From positions 186,001 through 250,000 of the forward strand of contig CAVQWE010000006.1 of assembly GCA_963717385.1 (NCBI GenBank): a stretch of DNA of 64,000 bases, in the 5' to 3' direction. Numbering within the stretch: position 1 is the first letter of the stretch; the number at the start of each line of letters is the position of its first letter. Under the pieces are notes generated by a model that ran no database searches, had not been told where the DNA came from, and saw only the letters and a list, made by a program, of their open reading frames with translations. Position numbers and translations under genes: made by a program. Source of the stretch: Sva-07 sp963717385. Lineage in GTDB: Bacteria > Actinomycetota > Acidimicrobiia > Acidimicrobiales > Ilumatobacteraceae. This document shows positions 1 through 8,605 of this stretch, piece after piece.

Positions 1-1328
1 GGGATCTTTGGTGGAGAGGTTGAACGTGAAGTCGTCGAATCCGAACGCGCGCAGCACCGACAGCACGAAGTCGAGCAGGCTGGCGACCTCGGTGGCCAGC
101 TGCTCCTTGGTGCAGTAGATGTGGCTGTCGTCCTGGGTGAAGCCACGAATCCGCATCAGCCCATGCAACGTGCCGGCACGTTCGTAGCGGTACACGTTGC
201 CGAGTTCGAACAGCCGCAAGGGCAGCTCGCGGTAGCTGCGCTGCCGACTGCGGAAGATCAAGCAGTGCATCGGGCAGTTCATGGGCTTCATGTAGTACGT
301 GCCGTTGTCCATCTCCATCGGCGGGTACATGCCGTCGGCGTACCACTGGAGGTGACCGGACGTCTCGAACAGCTTGCCGTTGGCGAGGTGCGGCGTGTAG
401 ACGAACTCGTAGCCGCCGTGCTCATGACGCGTCCGGCTGTAGTCCTCCATCAACTTGCGCACGATGGCGCCCTTGGGGTGCCACACCGCCAGTCCCCCGC
501 CGAGTTCGCTCGGGAAACTGAGGAGATCGAGTTCGGTGGCCAGCTTGCGGTGGTCGCGCTTCGGCGGCTTCCTCCAACTGGTGGAGGTGCTCGGCAAGTG
601 CCTGCTTGGACTCCCACGCGGTGCCGTAGATGCGCTGCAGCATCGGGCCCTTCTCGTTGCCGCGCCAGTAGGCACCCGACACTCGTTGCAGCTTGAAGAA
701 GCCGAGTTTGCCGGTCGACGGAACGTGGGGGCCGACACACATGTCGACGAACGAGTCGGTGTTGCGGTAGGCGCTGATCACGCCGCCCTCGCCGACTTCG
801 GCGGCATCGTCGTTGTCCGCTTCAGCAGATTCGACACGCTCGATGATCTCGACCTTGTAGGGCTGGTCGGCGAAGAGCTCCTTGGCCTCGGCCATCGACA
901 TCTCCGAGCGGACGAACGGCTGATTCGCCTTGACGATCTCACGCATCTCGGCCTCGATGCGCTCGAGGTCGTCGTCGCTGAACGTCTTGGCGCTCGGGCA
1001 GCTCGAAGTCGTAGTAGAAGCCGTTCTCGATGGCCGGGCCAATCGAGAACTTCGCGCCAGGGAACAGCCGCGTGACGGCCTGCGCCATCACGTGCGCCGT
1101 CGAGTGACGCAGCACGTGACGACCCTCGGGCGTACCGGCTGTGATGATCGCCACTGTGGCACCGTCACGGAGCGCGGCGGTGAGATCGGTCTCCTCGCCG
1201 TCGACGACCGCAGCGACCGCCGCTTTCTTCAAGCCGGAGCCGATGGCGGCGGCCAGATCGAGCGCAGTGGCGTCATCGGCCAGTTCGCGTTGGGATCCGT
1301 CGGGGAGGGAGACCGTGATGTTCGACAT
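1..1328 (-). CDS. thrS: Threonyl-tRNA synthetase (3' end outside window; two frameshifts)
   Basis: Charges tRNA-Thr with threonine in the cytoplasm. The N-terminus reads as a TGS domain (MSNITVSLPDGSQRE), followed by the editing domain with HSTAHVMAQAV and DMCVGPHVPSTG, then the start of the class II catalytic core. The gene runs off the left edge, so its C-terminus is not seen. The reading frame breaks twice. Near 993 an extra G sits in the codons for FELP|SAKTF, and near 564 an extra G sits in LEEAA|KRDHRK. Removing each restores a continuous ThrS sequence. Both look like base-call insertions, because a second thrS is not in view and the gene is essential. The ATG at 1328 has a TATCCT hexamer 9 nt upstream. 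Family assignment is secure; the exact frameshift positions are inferred. Confidence 0.93.
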
Positions 1329-1388
1329 GCGACCGTCAGGATAGGACGAGGCGCCGCGGTCCCGACGGGTGGGTTGCGTGCCGGACGG

Positions 1389-2177
1389 TCAGTTGCCGGC
1401 GACGAGCGTGAACTCGCGCTCGACCGATGCCTGGGCGTTGACGATCCTCAGCGGGCTCGGTTCTGACACCGATGCCACACGCGCGGCCACCGTGGGCTCG
1501 GTCTCGGCCTTGGCCCCGGCATAGGTGTTGACGTAGGTCTGCCCCGTCAGCTCGCGGATCTCGAACATCACTTCGTCGATCATCGAACGCCATGCGATGT
1601 GCTCGGCGCCACGACCCCGGTACCGCTCGGGACGAATCGGTCGACCGATCTTGATCTCGCACGAACTGAACAGCTTGGGCATCTTTGCGTCGGGCGGCTG
1701 AATCTGGTCGGTACCGATGACACCGACGGGGAAGATCGGGCAGTCGAGCTTCATCGCCAACCGCGCAGCTCCCGTGCGCCCCTTGTGGAGGTTGCCGTTG
1801 CGGCTGCGAGTGCCCTCGGGGAAGATCCCGAAGAGTTCGCCGCGGCGCAGGACTTCTTCGGCCGCGTCGAGCGCTGCGGTGCTCTTGTCGCCACCGGCAC
1901 GATCGATCGGGATCATGCCCATCGCCGGGAAGAGATGCTTGGTCTTCCACGAGTCCATGTACTCGGCCTTGCCGACGAAGGAGATGTTGCGTGCCACCGT
2001 GAGCATCAAGAACGCCGAGTCGAGAAAGCTGATGTGGTTCGGGCACAAGATGGCCGGGCCCGACACCGGGAGACGTTCGAAGCCGGACAGCTCGATGTTC
2101 CACAACTTCGACGCCAACGGACGGCCGACGCGGCGCACACGCTGCTGCATCGCTCCTGCTCCGGGCTGTGACGTCAT
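1389..2177 (-). CDS. 1-acyl-glycerol-3-phosphate acyltransferase family protein (PlsC-like)
   Basis: A lysophospholipid acyltransferase of 262 residues, expected at the inner face of the membrane in phosphatidic acid synthesis. The catalytic HX4D motif is NHISFLD at residues 47-53, and the substrate-binding motif FPEGTRSRNG starts at residue 119. A hydrophobic stretch precedes the first motif. An upstream in-frame start at 2246 exists, but I chose the ATG at 2177 because a TACTCT hexamer lies 6 nt upstream, as at other leaderless starts here, and family members begin near this point. It is transcribed away from mshC, from which it is separated by a strong hairpin, and toward thrS. The exact acceptor and acyl donor cannot be told from sequence. 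Confidence 0.88.
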   Translation of the reverse strand: MTSQPGAGAMQQRVRRVGRPLASKLWNIELSGFERLPVSGPAILCPNHISFLDSAFLMLTVARNISFVGKAEYMDSWKTKHLFPAMGMIPIDRAGGDKSTAALDAAEEVLRRGELFGIFPEGTRSRNGNLHKGRTGAARLAMKLDCPIFPVGVIGTDQIQPPDAKMPKLFSSCEIKIGRPIRPERYRGRGAEHIAWRSMIDEVMFEIRELTGQTYVNTYAGAKAETEPTVAARVASVSEPSPLRIVNAQASVEREFTLVAGN

Positions 2178-2183
2178 GCCTGC

Positions 2184-2189
2184 AGAGTA
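2184..2189 (-). promoter_or_regulatory. -10 hexamer TACTCT, leaderless start of plsC-like gene
   Basis: TACTCT on the minus strand ends 6 nt before the ATG at 2177. No Shine-Dalgarno sequence is visible, so the transcript probably starts at or next to the start codon. Confidence 0.5.
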
Positions 2190-2253
2190 GACCGCACGAT
2201 CGCACAAAAGAAGCGCGGAACGTGAACTTCGTGTCAACGCCCCCAATTCCGAC

Positions 2254-2296
2254 GCGGTGAGCGGTGAGCACGCATGGTGCGTGCGTCGCTCACCGC
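2254..2296 (-). terminator. Strong hairpin after mshC
   Basis: A 10-bp perfect outer stem (GCGGTGAGCG with CGCTCACCGC) encloses a 7-bp inner stem (GCACGCA, loop TGG, TGCGTGC). It lies 4 nt past the mshC stop codon on the minus strand. There is no long U tract, as is common in high-GC actinobacteria. It most likely ends the npdG-mshC transcript before the plsC-like gene. Confidence 0.7.
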
Positions 2297-2300
2297 GAGA

Positions 2301-3419
2301 TCAGTCGAGGTCGACGCCGAGCAATGCGGCCGCTTCGCCGACTCCGGCTCCAGCGAGGGCCGCTGCATCGATCGCTGCGACTGCACCGGGCGTGTCGAGG
2401 TCGTCGTCGAGGCGAGCGCGGACCTCGTCGAGGAGATCGGGGTTCGAACCGGAGCGTTCGTTCCATGCGTCGAGTCGCGCTGCGTTGCGCGGCATCAGCG
2501 TGTCGTCCCACTCCCACTCGTTGCGGTAGTGGTGCTCGATGATGCCGAGCCGGATGGCACGCGGGTCCCACGTCTCACGGAGCTGATCGACGAACACGAG
2601 GTTGCCGAGGCTCTTCGACATCTTCTCGCCGTCTTTGTGGATGAGCGCGGTGTGCATCCAGTGCTTCACGAACGATTCACCGGTGGCCGCTTCGGACTGG
2701 GCGCGCTCGCACTCGTGGTGCGGGAAGATCAGGTCGGCTCCCCCACCGTGCAGGTCGATGGTCGTGCCGAGTTCGCGCAGTGCAAGTGCTGAGCACTCGA
2801 TGTGCCATCCGGGCCGGCCAGGACCCCACATCGTGTCCCAAGATGGTTCGTCGGCTGCTGAGGGGTGCCAGAGCACGAAGTCGAGCGGCGAGCGCTTGTT
2901 GGGATCGTCGATGTTGCCACCACGCTCCTTGGCCAGAGCGAGCATCTCGTCGTCGGTGTAGTGGCTCAGCGAGCCGAACGAACCGAACTTCGAGACGTCG
3001 AAGTACACAGAACCACCCGACTCGTAGGCGAACCCGCGGTCGAGCACCATTCCGATGAACCCTCGGATGTCGGGGATCGCCGACGATGCGCGGGGCGTGG
3101 CCGCCACCGGAAGGGCGTTGAGCGCGTCCATGTCGCGTTCGAAGCGCGCCTCCTCGCCAGCGGCGAGGTCCAGGTAGTGGATGCCGAGTTCACGAGCCTT
3201 GGCGAACAACGGGTCGTCGACATCGGTGACATTGCGAATGCAGCGCACGGTGTGTCCCATGTCGATCAGTCGACGCTGCAACACGTCGTAGGCGATGAAC
3301 GTCGCAGCGTGCCCCAGATGGGTGGCGTCGTACGGGGTGATCCCGCAGGTGTACATCAACACGTGGTCGTTCGGTTCGAACGCCACGATGGCGCGGCGCG
3401 CGGTGTCGTAGAGCTGCAT
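2301..3419 (-). CDS. mshC: Cysteine:glucosaminyl-inositol ligase MshC (mycothiol synthesis)
   Basis: Ligates cysteine to GlcN-Ins using ATP, the third dedicated step of mycothiol synthesis. It belongs to the cysteinyl-tRNA synthetase fold. YTCGITPYDATHLGHAAT (residues 23-40) is the MshC signature, with the HLGH nucleotide-binding motif. KMSKS is at 266-270. Cys25, Cys209 and His234 fit the zinc site. At 372 residues it is somewhat short compared with about 410 in mycobacteria, and it lacks the tRNA-binding C-terminal domain of CysS. The ATG at 3419 overlaps the npdG stop as TGATG; a GTG one codon upstream (3422) is also possible. The tight link with npdG suggests one transcript for two actinobacterial cofactor functions. 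Confidence 0.93.
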   Translation of the reverse strand: MQLYDTARRAIVAFEPNDHVLMYTCGITPYDATHLGHAATFIAYDVLQRRLIDMGHTVRCIRNVTDVDDPLFAKARELGIHYLDLAAGEEARFERDMDALNALPVAATPRASSAIPDIRGFIGMVLDRGFAYESGGSVYFDVSKFGSFGSLSHYTDDEMLALAKERGGNIDDPNKRSPLDFVLWHPSAADEPSWDTMWGPGRPGWHIECSALALRELGTTIDLHGGGADLIFPHHECERAQSEAATGESFVKHWMHTALIHKDGEKMSKSLGNLVFVDQLRETWDPRAIRLGIIEHHYRNEWEWDDTLMPRNAARLDAWNERSGSNPDLLDEVRARLDDDLDTPGAVAAIDAAALAGAGVGEAAALLGVDLD

Positions 3420-4099
3420 CACCCGGCGTCAACAATGCGAGGGTCGCTTTTGATTCCCGTCAGTTTCGGAGCGACCCGCGTCTTGTAGCGCACGTTGAGC
3501 TGCAGAAGCACCGCTGTGAACGCCTCGATCGCCGTGGCGTTCGACAGTTCGCCGGAGTCGAGCGGGCGGCAGCCAGGGAACTGGGCGACGATCTCGCTCA
3601 CCTCTCGCACTGCGGAGGAGTCGTCGGCGCAGATCAACACGTCGGAATCGATCGGCTGATCGATGTGCCCGAGCTCCGCAGCGGGGAGGTGATGGAACGC
3701 GGCCACGACTCGGCTGCGCGGAATGGCTGCTTGCACGTGAGCGGCCACGCTGCCCCGAGGGGGCACGAGCGGCTGGAACTCTTTGTTCACACGAACGAGT
3801 GCGTTGGCCATCGAGATGACGATCTTGCCGGCCAGTGCGTCTTGGTTCTCCTGCGCTGTGCTGGCTGCAGAGTCCCATGGTGTGGCGATGACGACCATGT
3901 CGCAGTCGGCTGCAGCGGCGTTGTCGCCCGCCTCGAGCAAGCCCTCGAGCTGGGGCCACTTGCCCAACAACTCGTCGACGGTCTCCATTGCCCGGTACTT
4001 CGACCGCGACCCGATGACCGTCGGGTAGCCGATGCTTGCAAGTCGAGCAGCGAGCCCGCTGCCTGCTGGTCCGGTTCCGCCGAAGATGCCGATGCGCAT
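3419..4099 (-). CDS. npdG: NADPH-dependent F420 reductase
   Basis: Transfers hydride between NADPH and coenzyme F420, supplying reduced F420 in the cytoplasm. The 226-residue protein starts with a Rossmann fold, MRIGIFGGTGPAGSGLA, with the GGTGPAG loop at residues 7-13. The F420-side motifs ANALVRV, AAFHHLPA and the late SNATAIEAF segment are present. I chose the start at 4099 because an upstream in-frame ATG (4117) would add only a short non-conserved extension. It is first in a two-gene unit with mshC, and its stop overlaps the mshC start. It diverges from inhA across 78 bp. Confidence 0.9.
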   Translation of the reverse strand: MRIGIFGGTGPAGSGLAARLASIGYPTVIGSRSKYRAMETVDELLGKWPQLEGLLEAGDNAAAADCDMVVIATPWDSAASTAQENQDALAGKIVISMANALVRVNKEFQPLVPPRGSVAAHVQAAIPRSRVVAAFHHLPAAELGHIDQPIDSDVLICADDSSAVREVSEIVAQFPGCRPLDSGELSNATAIEAFTAVLLQLNVRYKTRVAPKLTGIKSDPRIVDAG

Positions 4100-4164
4100 G
4101 GCGACAGCGTGGCACACGCGCCTGTCGAATCACCAAGGGACACGACCGCGCCTCGGCGATCATC

Positions 4165-4170
4165 TACGGT
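4165..4170 (+). promoter_or_regulatory. -10 hexamer TACGGT, leaderless start of inhA
   Basis: TACGGT is followed by 7 nt and then the ATG at 4178, with no Shine-Dalgarno. The identical hexamer and spacing recur at 5871. It lies in the divergent npdG/inhA gap. Confidence 0.55.
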
Positions 4171-4177
4171 CCGGGAC

Positions 4178-4945
4178 ATGGGTCTGCTCGACGGCAAGAA
4201 GATTGTGATCACCGGCGTCCTCACCGATGCCTCGTTGGCGTTCGGCGTGGCACAGCTCGCCCGCGCCGAAGGCGCCGACATCGTGCTCACCGGCGCAGGT
4301 CGGGCGCTGAAGCTCACACAGCGCACCGCCCGAAAACTCGGCGACGACATCGACGTGTTCGAGCTCGACGTCACGGTGCCCGAACATGGTGTCGCGGTGC
4401 GCGAGGCGCTGGCCGAGAAGTGGGGCCACGTCGACGGTGTGCTGCACGCCATCGGGTTCGCACCCGAGGTGTGCCTCGGCGACGACTTCCTCGCCGCCCA
4501 ATGGGACGACGTGGCGATCGCCATGCACATCTCGACCTATTCACTCAAGGCGTTGGCCGATGCGTTCCTGCCGCTGATGGGCCCGGGCGGCTCGTTCGTC
4601 GGACTCGACTTCGACAACCAACAGGCATGGCCTGCGTACAACTGGATGGGCGTTGCGAAGTCGGCGCTGCAGAGCGTGTCGCGTTATCTCGCCAAAGAGG
4701 TCGGCCCACGCGGGATCCGCTCGAACCTGGTTGCAGCTGGGCCGATCAAGACGATGGCCGCCAAGTCGATCCCGGGCTTCTCGAAGTTCGAAGACGTCTG
4801 GGACGACCGCGCCCCGCTCGGCTGGGACGTCACCGACTCCGAACCGGTCGCCCGCGCCGTGATCGCTCTGCTGTCCGACTGGTTCCCCGCCACGACCGGC
4901 GAGATCATCCACGTCGACGGCGGCTACCACGCCATCGGCGCCTGA
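4178..4945 (+). CDS. inhA: Enoyl-[acyl-carrier-protein] reductase, InhA type
   Basis: Reduces the trans-2-enoyl group bound to ACP, the last step of the fatty acid elongation cycle (FAS II). The 255-residue short-chain dehydrogenase matches mycobacterial InhA closely in its catalytic part. AYNWMGVAKSALQSV carries the Tyr154-x6-Lys161 pair, and IRSNLVAAGPIKT and LSDWFPATTGEIIHVDGG follow. The N-terminal nucleotide loop is ITGVLTDASLAF. At the InhA Ser94 position this protein has Ala91 (GVLHAIGF), a substitution known to reduce isoniazid-NAD affinity in M. tuberculosis InhA. Start chosen at the ATG with a -10 hexamer 7 nt upstream. The next gene begins 17 nt after its stop. Confidence 0.93.
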   Translation: MGLLDGKKIVITGVLTDASLAFGVAQLARAEGADIVLTGAGRALKLTQRTARKLGDDIDVFELDVTVPEHGVAVREALAEKWGHVDGVLHAIGFAPEVCLGDDFLAAQWDDVAIAMHISTYSLKALADAFLPLMGPGGSFVGLDFDNQQAWPAYNWMGVAKSALQSVSRYLAKEVGPRGIRSNLVAAGPIKTMAAKSIPGFSKFEDVWDDRAPLGWDVTDSEPVARAVIALLSDWFPATTGEIIHVDGGYHAIGA

Positions 4946-4962
4946 CCCGCAAGACTGCGGCG

Positions 4963-5823
4963 ATGCGAATTCGCCGTATCGACCACGTGCAGTTGGCGAT
5001 GCCCGCCGGGTGTGAGGACGAGGCGATTGCCTTCTACGAGGGGCTGCTCGGAGTTCCCCAGGTGCCAAAGCCACCGCACCTCGCAGCTCGTGGCGGCTGC
5101 TGGTTCGAGCGCGGCGACCTGAAGATCCACCTGGGGGTCGAGGCTGATTTCCGCCCGGCTCGCAAGGCCCACCCGGCGCTGCTGGTCGACGATCTACCAG
5201 CGCTCGTCGAGCACCTCCGCACCGCTGGCGTGCCGCTTCGCGACGACGAGCCGCTGGAGGGCTACGACCGGGTGTACGCCGACGACCCGTTCGGCAATCG
5301 GATCGAGTTGCTCGAACCGGCGATCACGATCTCGTTTCGACCGTTGACCGTCGACGACTTCGACCTCCTCGTCGAATGGTTCGCCGATCCGGTCGTCGCC
5401 CGATGGTGGAACCAACCGGCCGAGATCGAGTCGGTGACAGCCAAGTACCTGCCCCGTATCGACGGCACCGGCGACGACACCCTCATGTGGATCGCGCAGA
5501 TCGATGACGAACCCGCTGGGCTCGTGCAGTGCTACCGACATGTCGACTACCCCGACACGGATTCGGCGGTCGCCATTTCTGACGCCGTCGGCATCGACTA
5601 CCTGGTCGGTGCACGCCACCGTGGCCGCAATTTCGGTGGTCGGTTGCTTCGCGAGTTCGCCCGGTTCGCGCTCACCCGGTTTCCCGACACGAACGTGTGT
5701 GTCGCAGCACCAGCGATCGACAACACTGTGTCGCGCGCCGCGCTCGAGCGAGCCGGCTTCGAGTTCAGCCACCACTGCGACCCTCCGGACGAACCACCAG
5801 CCGCCGCCTACGTGTTCTCGTGA
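4963..5823 (+). CDS. VOC (glyoxalase-like) domain fused to AAC(6')-like GNAT acetyltransferase
   Basis: A 286-residue two-domain protein. Residues 1-118 form a vicinal-oxygen-chelate domain (RIDHVQLAMPAGCEDEAIAF at the start, DPFGNRIELLEP at the end). Residues 119-286 form a GNAT acyltransferase domain with a Trp-Trp N-terminal segment (VVARWWNQPA), the acetyl-CoA loop RHRGRNFGGRLLREF and the C-terminal RAALERAGFEF strand. The GNAT half resembles aminoglycoside 6'-N-acetyltransferases in layout, but the substrate is unknown. The domains join directly with no linker or internal start, so the fusion looks genuine. The ATG at 4963 follows inhA by 17 nt, so they may share a transcript. An inverted repeat spans the stop codon. 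Confidence 0.8.
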   Translation: MRIRRIDHVQLAMPAGCEDEAIAFYEGLLGVPQVPKPPHLAARGGCWFERGDLKIHLGVEADFRPARKAHPALLVDDLPALVEHLRTAGVPLRDDEPLEGYDRVYADDPFGNRIELLEPAITISFRPLTVDDFDLLVEWFADPVVARWWNQPAEIESVTAKYLPRIDGTGDDTLMWIAQIDDEPAGLVQCYRHVDYPDTDSAVAISDAVGIDYLVGARHRGRNFGGRLLREFARFALTRFPDTNVCVAAPAIDNTVSRAALERAGFEFSHHCDPPDEPPAAAYVFS

Positions 5824-5862
5824 ACAAGATGCGGCCCAGTTGCGCACCTCGTTCACGAGAAC
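5814..5862. repeat. 12-bp perfect inverted repeat around the VOC-GNAT stop codon
   Basis: GTTCTCGTGAAC (5814-5825) and GTTCACGAGAAC (5851-5862) are exact reverse complements separated by 25 nt. The first arm overlaps the TGA stop of the VOC-GNAT gene. Each arm is itself a GTTC-N4-GAAC palindrome. It could be a terminator hairpin or a pair of operator sites just upstream of the -10 hexamer at 5871. Confidence 0.6.
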
Positions 5863-5870
5863 GATGGCGG

Positions 5871-5876
5871 TACGGT
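5871..5876 (+). promoter_or_regulatory. -10 hexamer TACGGT, leaderless start of DUF255 gene
   Basis: TACGGT lies 7 nt before the GTG at 5884, with no Shine-Dalgarno. The motif and spacing are identical to the inhA start. Confidence 0.55.
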
Positions 5877-5883
5877 CGAAACC

Positions 5884-7930
5884 GTGAACCGACTTGCCGA
5901 CGAGACCTCGCCGTATCTGCGCCAGCACCGTGACAACCCGGTCGACTGGTACCCGTGGGGATCTGAGGCGTTCGCCGCCGCTGAGGAGCGCAACGTGCCG
6001 ATTCTGCTGTCGGTCGGATACTCCGCTTGCCACTGGTGCCACGTGATGGCGCACGAGTGCTTCGAAGACACCGAGGTCGCCGCCAAGATGAACGAGCTGT
6101 TCGTCAATGTCAAGGTCGATCGTGAGGAACGCCCCGACGTCGACGCGCTCTACATGGACGCCGTGCAGGCGCTGACCGGCCGAGGCGGCTGGCCGATGAC
6201 GGTGTTCATGACCCCGAATCGTGAGCCCTTCTACGGGGGCACCTACTTCCCGAAGGAGGCGTTCATGCAACTGATGGACGCCATCGACGACGTCTACCGG
6301 AACAAGCCCGAGGATGTGCAGCAGAACGTCAGCGCGCTCGACCAAGGCGCTGTCCACCAGCACCAAACTCAAGCCGAAGAACGACGTGCCGGGCGTCGAC
6401 ATGCTCAATGCCGGCACTGCAGAATCTGGCCAAGGCATTCGACACCGAGTGGGGCGGCTTCGGCCAGGCACCCAAGTTCCCGACGACCTCGCATCTGGAG
6501 CTGATGCTCCGGGCCTACATGACGACCGCCGGCGACGGCCCCAAGCGGATCATTCAAACCACGCTCGACGCGATGTGCTCGGGCGGCATGTACGACCACG
6601 TCGGCGGTGGGTTCGCCCGCTACTCGACCGACCGCGAGTGGCTCGTTCCTCACTTCGAGAAGATGCTGTACGACCAGGCGCTGCTGCTCGGGATCTACCT
6701 CAAGGGCGTGATCGTGCTCGGCCGGCGGATTGGCGGCTCGTGATCGAGGAGACGATCGACTACGTGCTCACCGAGTTGCGTCACCCCGACGGCGGCTTCT
6801 ACTCCGCCGAGGACGCCGACTCACTCGACTCGCACGGCAACACCGTCGAGGGATGGTTCAGCACCTGGACGCCCGCCGAAGTCCGCGCCGCACTCCCCCA
6901 GGTCGACACTGCGGTCGTGGAGACACTGATCGACTGGTACGGCATCACCGACGAAGGCAACTTCGAGGGGCGTTCCATCCCCAACCGGATCGCCGCCCGC
7001 GGCCAACTGCTGCGAACACCCGAACTCGATGCTGCGGTGAAGGCCCTGCGCGCTGCCCGTGCTCAGCGACCCAAGCCAGGCCTCGACGACAAGGTGCTCA
7101 CCGAGTGGAACGCCCTGTTCCTGTCGTCACTCGCTCAGGCCGCTTCGGTCTTCGGACGGCGCGACTGGCTCGACGCCGCGATCGCCAACGCCGAATTCCT
7201 GCTCCGAGAACTACGCGACGACCGCGGCCGCTGGTCTCGCAGCTGGCAGGCGGATGGCCAGCCGCCGGCACGCCACGCGGCGCTCGCTGCCGATCACGCT
7301 GCGCTCGTCGACGCGTTCACACGGCTCGCCGAGGCAAGCGGCGAGGCGCGGTGGATCGACGAGGCCGTTCGCACCGCCGACACACTGCTGGACTGGTTCT
7401 TCGACCCAGAACAAGGCGGACTCTTCACCACCGCCGAAGACGCCGAACAACTGGTGGTCCGACAGAAGGATCTCACCGACGGTGCCACGCCGTCGGCCAA
7501 CTCGACCGCCGCGATCGCACTGTTTCGCCTTGCAGCACTCACCGGCGAGCAGCGGTACACGAACCAGGCCGAGCGGATCCTGCAGCTCCTTGCTGCTGCC
7601 ATCGAGAAGTCGCCGGGCCAGCACTCCAACGCCATGGTGGCCACCGACCTGCGCCGTCGGGGACTGACGGAAGTGGTCATCGTGGGTGATCGACCCGATT
7701 TCGTGCGCCTCGCCCAGTCGGTCTGGCGTCCCGACACCGTGCTCGCCTGGGGTGAGCCGTACGACTCGCCGCTGTGGAACGACCGCGCCGAGGGATTCGC
7801 GTACGTCTGCCGCGACTACACCTGCGAACTGCCCCAGGACACGTTGCAGGGCTTCGCCGAGAAGCTGACCGGCCGCAAGGTCACCATCACGGGCGACAAG
7901 ATCATCACCGAACCCCACCCCGAAACCTGA
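5884..7930 (+). CDS. Thioredoxin-fold DUF255 / YyaL family protein (three frameshifts)
   Basis: About 682 residues when read through. It has an N-terminal thioredoxin-like domain with the motif SACHWCHVM (Cys49-x2-Cys52) and the family opening LADETSPYLRQHRDNPVDWY. An alpha/alpha-barrel region follows, with HFEKMLYDQALL and GGFYSAEDADS, as in the YyaL/SPATA20 family. The cellular role of this family is not settled. The frame breaks three times. There is an extra G near 6341 (VSAL|TKALS), an extra G near 6413 (MLNA|ALQNL) and a missing base near 6728 (GR|ADWRLVIEE). Fixing these gives one continuous protein, so I read them as sequence errors. Start is the GTG at 5884. Confidence 0.87.
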
Positions 7931-7963
7931 CGGGGCAACAGTGGCCTGACCCGTGTTGTTCGG

Positions 7964-8581
7964 TCACCACCCGCCGCGATGGACGATCTGGTGCGCAGCG
8001 CGACGGCTGCGGCCGGCGCTGCGCCCAGGGCCTGACGCTGGATCGGCGGACTCGGCGAGCGGGTGACCGAGGGCGATCGCACCGAGCAGTTCGAGCCCGT
8101 TCGGAATCCCCAGGTCGTGACGGAGTCGACGTTCGCCTCGGAACACCCCGAAGAACAGCGCTCCGAGCCCGACGTCTTCGGCGGCGAGCAGCAGCGCCAT
8201 CACGGCCATCGAGGTGTCGATGGTCCAATACGGCACTGGCCACGCGCCCGCCCCTGCCCCGAGGCCGGTCTGTACCTTGTCGGGCTCGGCGTAGCGATCG
8301 ACGTAGGCCTTCGAGTCGGCGAGCGGTAGGGCGATCACCGGCGCAGTGAGCAGATGCTGCCAGCGGAACGAGTCGCGCTTCACCGCTGGCAGGGTCGCAT
8401 CCCAGAACCGGGCGGTGTCATCGCCTTCGAGCACCACCAGATGCCAGCCCTGGGTCTTGCCGGCGCTCGGCGCTCGCGACGCCAGGTCGACCAGTTCGTC
8501 GAGAACTCCTGGCTCGATCGGCCGAGCGTCGAACGCCCGGGTCATCCGCCGAGAACGAACGACCTCGGCGAACTCGGTCAT
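7964..8581 (-). CDS. Nitroreductase family protein
   Basis: A 205-residue flavin-dependent oxidoreductase of the nitroreductase fold. The N-terminal FMN-phosphate region is VVRSRRMTRAFDARPI, followed by RAPSAGKTQGWHLVVLEG. The central helix holds DTSMAVMALLLAAEDVGLGALFFGVF, quoted here only as its role in the dimer/FMN interface. A short Arg-rich tail ends the protein. The substrate is not predictable, and an F420-linked role is possible given npdG in this window. It is last in the minus-strand group downstream of dnaE and ends convergently, 33 nt from the DUF255 gene. Confidence 0.8.
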   Translation of the reverse strand: MTEFAEVVRSRRMTRAFDARPIEPGVLDELVDLASRAPSAGKTQGWHLVVLEGDDTARFWDATLPAVKRDSFRWQHLLTAPVIALPLADSKAYVDRYAEPDKVQTGLGAGAGAWPVPYWTIDTSMAVMALLLAAEDVGLGALFFGVFRGERRLRHDLGIPNGLELLGAIALGHPLAESADPASGPGRSAGRSRRAAHQIVHRGGW

Positions 8582-8605
8582 GTCATCGCCAGGCCGGCGC
8601 CCCGC

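Noticed and set aside
5814..5862. LexA boxes in the inverted repeat
   Set aside because: The arms are GTTC-N4-GAAC, the reverse orientation of GAAC-N4-GTTC.
5884..7930. Programmed frameshifting in the DUF255 gene
   Set aside because: Three shifts of mixed direction, no slippery heptamer or downstream pseudoknot seen, and the same pattern occurs in unrelated genes; sequence error is simpler.
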